Source: Hermodice carunculata (lineage: Eukaryota > Annelida > Polychaeta > Eunicida > Amphinomidae). From it: a DNA stretch of 64,000 nt. Under the pieces are notes generated by a model. That model made no database searches, was not told where the DNA came from, and saw only the letters and a program-made list of their open reading frames with translations. The first letter of the stretch is position 1. The number at the start of each line of letters is the position of its first letter. A program made the position numbers and the translations under genes. The DNA is taken from the NCBI GenBank assembly GCA_964020975.1, contig OZ026629.1, positions 53,216,231 to 53,280,230 on the forward strand, read 5' to 3'. Shown in pieces: positions 59,011 to 64,000 of this stretch.

Positions 59011-59169
59011 TTGACCTCCCCCATTTTGAGTCACATGAACGAAATGACTGGCGGGGTTGTTGAGGCCATTTACTGGGTGAGCCACTGGCCAGTGAGGTGG
59101 CTCACGCAGAATGGCCTCAACAGCTAAGTCAGTCATTTTGTCCATGTGAATTGAAATGGGGGCGTTCAA
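59011..59169. repeat. long foldback with nested hairpin
   Basis: The arm beginning TTGACCTCCCCCATTTTGAG at 59011 and the arm ending ATTGAAATGGGGGCGTTCAA at 59169 pair over about 60 bp, including GAGGCCATT/AATGGCCTC. Inside is a further stem GTGAGCCAC/GTGGCTCAC around the centre CTGGCCAG, so almost the whole 159 bp folds on itself. Confidence 0.85.
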
Positions 59170-60299
59170 TACTTATATTTACATTTTACATTTATCTGAA
59201 TAAATATCAGTTTAAAATCTGCCAAACACCTATTAAAATCTTACTTAATTCACTCACAACAACTTCGTTGTTGTGGGAGTAAACATATTAGACAGAATGA
59301 CCATAACAAATGATGACATCTAATGGTAATCAAAGACACTAACACATAAAATATAGTTCTTGAGAGAAACATTTTATGCAATGTTTGAGCAGGGAGTTCT
59401 TATGTGTAAATGTAGTAACTTTGTGTTTAAAACCATGTTTATGTTGTTGTTTACCATTATGTTCTTCCGGGGTCACGTCATGTTGACAAAAGGAGTGCAG
59501 CATCAATGGATCAATCAGTGCACGATGTGATTCCCCCTTGTAATTGATATGACCTTTGGTTTATGAGGGAATGACATGAAGGAAAAATCCTATCTCTCTA
59601 ATGTTAAACTTTGGACTGAATGTAAATATACAATCATGACTTGAGCACATCATACGTGATTGTGACTTCAAGTATATCACAATGACACATAATTACAACT
59701 TAAAGCATGTCATTCATGATCATGACTTAAAGGGTGACCTGCAAAACGTTTGCCCATACACTTCCACAAGAATATTTGTTTTGGAATAAATCTGTATATG
59801 GACAAAGTATAAACAGGTGAAAGTTGGAAAAGGCATCTCTGTGGTCATTGTCAGGATACATTGTATTCAACATTTGAAATTTCTTAACATAGTTTAAAAT
59901 GCTGCACCTTTTGTTCAGTATTCATAATACACAATGGCCAATGGTATTTAGGGGCCTATAATTTCCATTTATATGGCTTTGAAAATTGAAAATTCAGAAT
60001 TCCTCTGAGTAGTGTATCCTAAAATGAAATAGCTTGTTCAGCATGTAAAACATGCACAGTATTCAATGACATCAGGAAGTTGCAATGGGAGATCTCTCTT
60101 ATACTTTGGAAAGAATTCAAGAAATGAAAGTAGAAATGCTCCAAAATGCTATGCCTGCATGCATCATCAAATGCTTATTGTACAAATAATACCCAGAAAA
60201 GTGATTACTACGTGAACAGTCCTATTATAAATCATATTGTTAATGTGTACTTTTTCTTTCTTTCACCCCATTATATTTGTCTCAATAAAAACTATTACT

Positions 60300-63200
60300 A
60301 CACTACTAGTAATGAGGAAGGCTGATGGTCTAGCTGAGTTAATTTTGATTGAAGGACGGATAATGTTGAAAGGAATGGCTTTCCTGTAGAGAGGGTTTGG
60401 GACTCCTGTCATAGCCAAGAAGGCTTAATTAGTTTAGCTCTATGATGGTCATGGTATGACCAAGGCTATATTGGATGTGTTCATACATAGCAGAAATGGA
60501 AGAATAAGCACATTTTGCTGGTGGAGGGAATACCTCAATTGTGCAGCTGCATGACGTAGTAGTCACACCATGTTCAGTAGATGCAGTGAGTGACGTCATG
60601 GTAAAGATGAAGGTAATGAACCCATTTATTAGCCAAGTAAAACTTTACATCATACTTTTTCAGGGGGGGGGGTATGACTGAGGGCTGGGAGAACTCTGAC
60701 AAGCAGAGAAGGATTAAGTTGAGAGAATGTGAAAGCACAATCATAAGTGAAAGTGATTCAAATTGGATGGTGCAGATATATTAGAACACCTTTGGGCACA
60801 AGGCAATGGATATATTACCAAAAAAACCTATAGTTAAATCCCTATCAAGACAGGTTATTCCCAAGACTGCTTTCGTGGCCTTCAGTGGATAAAATAAATG
60901 AAGGACCATGCCTTTCAGACATATTGATCATCTTGCATTATATCAATGTTATATGGAGGAAGCCTTGGCTGGAATGCCATGGCAGACCTACCTTATGCAT
61001 GGTTATATTATTGTATTGGAGTGTTAATTTGAAGAACACATTGCCAGATTGAAGCTGGTCTTGGAGAGGATAAGACAGGCTAGAAATTGAGGACAAAATA
61101 GAGCCTTCCACCTGCACGAGAAGAGTCCTTTTGCTGGGGAATGTTAGGCATGTTATCTCAAAAGCCTGAGCAGAGAATATGTATAAGATACTAATATGGT
61201 CAGCACCTCACAATCCAATGGAAGCCCATGCCCCTTTGGGCATGAGAATGTATTAGTGTGGGTTCCTGATGTCCTTTGCTCCTCCCTCTCCCCCCCCCCC
61301 CAAAAAAAAAAAAATCACAGCCTCTGTTTGAATTGACAAAAGAAGGCATCATTCTAAATGTACACTGGAATGTTCAAAGGTATTTCAGAATCATATCCAA
61401 AAGAATGGGGCAAGTTCATTCATGAAACAAATACTTACTATTCTGTTGGAGCTGTTTCTCACAAATCCAGGAGGGTAAGGGGTGAATCTCTTTAGCAGCG
61501 AAACAATAAGCATAGCTGAAAGAAACAAACAAATGCATTTAAAGATAAGGAATTGTTGGGAGGGAAGTTTTTCATGAAGCGCTACAAACAGTATTTGCTA
61601 GGACATGTTTTTTAGAAACAGCAGACCTTGCAAATTCATTTTAGATTTCAAACTTGACCCTAAAAACAAGGTTGCCATGGAAAGGAAGGGAAGAGAAAGG
61701 AAGAAGATCTGTAGGGCCAATAGTTCAAGGAACATGGGATTGCTGGAACCTTTGCATTGTTTTCAGATGATCCATCTGAGGGGGTACTTGATCCTGGGAT
61801 TTCATTGAGGGAAAAATGGGCACTAAATCTAGAGTTCAATATTTAGCCTAAAATAGGAGGAAAATGATCTTATGCACAATAACATTCTGACTGGTCAAAC
61901 TGACTAAAGGAAAAGACAGGTACTGCAATGATTTCATTGGCCTGGAGTGCTGGAGGACTAAAACATTGGGATAGCCCTGTGTCATATATGTGATCATGTA
62001 AAATCACCAGGCAAATGCCTTAAAGCACCCTCAAGACAAATTAAAGTGCAGTGTGAACACGGATGAATCAATTAGCAAGCAGCATATAACTGGCCACATC
62101 CAGAGACACAAAGGAAACAAGTTCAGATTAGTGGTCATGGCTCAACTCAGTTGTTAGTTGAGGCCTTTCTAGTACCAGAGAAAATTGCTGTAACTTGTGT
62201 ACAAATTATAATGGCATGGTCTATAAACAGGAGTGGGATTGCCACCTTGGATGCTTGGCTGCTTGGCTGCTGCTTAACATGCAGTGTTTTATGAATCAAC
62301 AGAGGTGGTGCCACATTTCCCTATGTCAGGTCATGAAGTTCATCTCCCCTGCCAAAGTAATGTTTGGATCCACTAAGAACCAGGAGCAGTATGGGGATAA
62401 TGTACATGGCCTGAAAGATTGCAGAGTGGTCATCAGCCATTCAGCATCTCTTGTCAGCAGCAAAGTGACAGAAACAATCATATGCAAAGAAGTCCCTCCA
62501 TCCAAGAAAAAAAAATGGAAATATGGTTTGGTATTTGGCTCACATTGGGCGATCAGATGTTAGACTTAAGCTTTGGGAACTGTATTGGGGCCCATACTTG
62601 ATTGTGCAAAGTACATTATTCAGGTAGATTAGAATGGGGTTAAAAGGTGGTCCATCACAGCAGACTGAAACCCTATCTTGGAATAATGAAACTCAAGTGG
62701 CAGAAAAAAGGTGCTTACAAGCAAAGTATCAAAAAGTCAGAGACCAGGCTTGCCTGACTGTAAACAAAGCATAAACACCTTATATGATCTATATTTTATT
62801 TGTTGTTACATAAATTTGAGCATTTTTAATAGCCATGCTTCAAACTATGGAACTAATTTGCGAGGAAAGCGTACATTTTGAGCTGCTGTCATTGTGAGGA
62901 GTATATAACGAGGATTGAAGAGGAAATCGTGTTTTGACATCATGTCACCTGGGAGATTGCACCATTAACATGCACATAGTGCAGTACCATAACAAAAAGG
63001 GAAACCGTGAAAGCATCTTTCACAGACAAAGAGCAGCCCAGCTAAAGAACACTTGGAAGCACCAAAGCAGAGCACCAATCTCACGGTTTCTCCAAAGCCA
63101 TATGGCCCTACAATTCTAGGGGTTTACATCAAAATTTAGGACTTTAAATTTAATCTCTCCATTTTATTGGATGAGAGGCCAGGGTTTTAATTTTTGCATT

Positions 63201-64000
63201 ATAGCTATTTTTAGCAATTCCCCTGGTCTTTAAGAATTTCCTGGGGGAAAACCCTGCAATACCACTATAATAAACCCAGATAAATAGTCCACTGAGGATT
63301 GCATTGACCTGCATAATTGCCAGGTGACATTATGGTGGATTCCACAAGTACACCCCTCAGCACCACAACAGATATGCCAGCAATCAGCAGGAAAAAAGGT
63401 GAAGAACTGAACCAGTGTGAAGCCAATTGGGTTATGGACCTCCACCAGAAGTGGCCCTATGGTGGAAACCACAAGCGTGCGTCTTCACACTAAACACGTC
63501 TGCAACAAGTTGGCAAAGAAACCTAAAGGCTAAGCTGGAACAATTGCGGGCCAGCTGGGAAATAGAGTTCTTGCGATCAGATGAGCACCCACAACCAGTC
63601 CAGACCCAGGCCTACCGGTAAGAACCACCAGGTTACTTGGTCGATTATCCCTTCAGTCCTTAGGGCAGGGATCTCAAACGTCTTGTTAAGGTCGCCAGGG
63701 TTGGTGCTTTAGCTTATTAACCTGTACGGAAAGCTCCAGGCGTCAGTGAGGCGTAATTTTATTTAGTTATGCCTGTAACTTAATTGACGCCTCCCAAAGA
63801 GTATTTAGCGGGCATAAAAGAATTACAGGTGTATTCCAGGGGGACAGTAAGCATAATTTGAGGCAAAATATTTAAATGAGACGAGGCGTAAAATGTAAAT
63901 GTGTCACAAATTTACGGGCGTCGTTCCTTTGACCGATTTTTCATATTGCCAGGCGTAAAGTGATAAGAAGCGTATAATATAGAGTCGTAATATTTTTACG
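60300..64000 (+). mobile_element. broken Ty3/gypsy-type LTR retrotransposon (fossil), runs to the window edge
   Basis: Plus-strand stretches read like a decayed gypsy pol polyprotein in the expected order: a reverse-transcriptase-like segment around 60.88-61.26 kb, an integrase C-terminal-like segment around 62.2-62.7 kb with the usual W-GPY and H-RLKPY-type marks, and a pol-tail-like segment ending near 63.66 kb. The order and spacing support the family. It is an old copy with many breaks and no intact protein. LTRs were not identified. The last 300 bp may belong to the right LTR or its approach. The left limit is only approximate. Confidence 0.6.

Larger units (their letters stand above)
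57193..60300. other. intergenic stretch downstream of CWC27
   Basis: The left part should be the CWC27 3' UTR. No further gene is seen; the reading frames are short and unconserved. It contains two foldback elements (58515-58691 and 59011-59169), a small perfect hairpin CACAACAAC-TTC-GTTGTTGTG near 59257-59277 and loose repeats of ATCATGACTT near 59630-59730. Confidence 0.6.

Noticed and set aside
62195-62563. 122-codon plus-strand frame as a separate gene
   Set aside because: It falls inside the gypsy fossil and part of it reads like integrase-region sequence, so it is not a host gene.

Overview
The window is nuclear DNA from an invertebrate animal. The reasons are AT-rich composition, short exons with canonical GT..AG introns, many microsatellites, and many tandem and foldback repeats. 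The exact phylum cannot be fixed from the sequence. The repeat style (many AGGTCA-containing arrays, ACATGTAT-rich spacers) would fit a marine lophotrochozoan such as a mollusc, but this is only an impression.

Layout, left to right. (1) 3932-5577, plus strand: the last two coding exons of riboflavin kinase (RFK); the first exons must lie left of the window. (2) 5.6-19.6 kb: a gene-poor stretch with tandem arrays whose period is often about 143 bp. The largest is a composite block at 15.97-19.39 kb. (3) 19628-21016, minus strand: a complete, intronless, secreted glycoside hydrolase of family 76 (alpha-1,6-mannanase type). It ends in a Pro/Thr linker and an eight-cysteine, granulin-like tail, and is the most unusual gene here. 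(4) 27353-37001, minus strand: SREK1IP1, five coding exons, 160 aa, with a CCHC zinc knuckle and a Lys/Ser-rich tail. (5) 37432-57192, plus strand: CWC27, the spliceosomal cyclophilin, eleven coding exons, 502 aa. (6) 57.2-60.3 kb: intergenic, with foldback elements. (7) About 60.3 kb to the right edge: an old, broken Ty3/gypsy-type LTR retrotransposon.

SREK1IP1 and CWC27 are head to head, with start codons 430 bp apart, so they probably share a bidirectional promoter. Both belong to pre-mRNA splicing. From memory the same two genes are head to head on human chromosome 5, so this looks like very old microsynteny.

CWC27 introns carry a decayed LINE (intron 1) and a GC-rich broken retroelement, perhaps DIRS-like (intron 8). 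The window also holds at least four copies of a small inverted-repeat element with TTAACCC ends, two with TA-CAGT ends, and three other long hairpins. Exon models were built by hand from reading frame, splice sites and phase. They close in frame with lengths close to the human proteins, but no search or transcript data were available.
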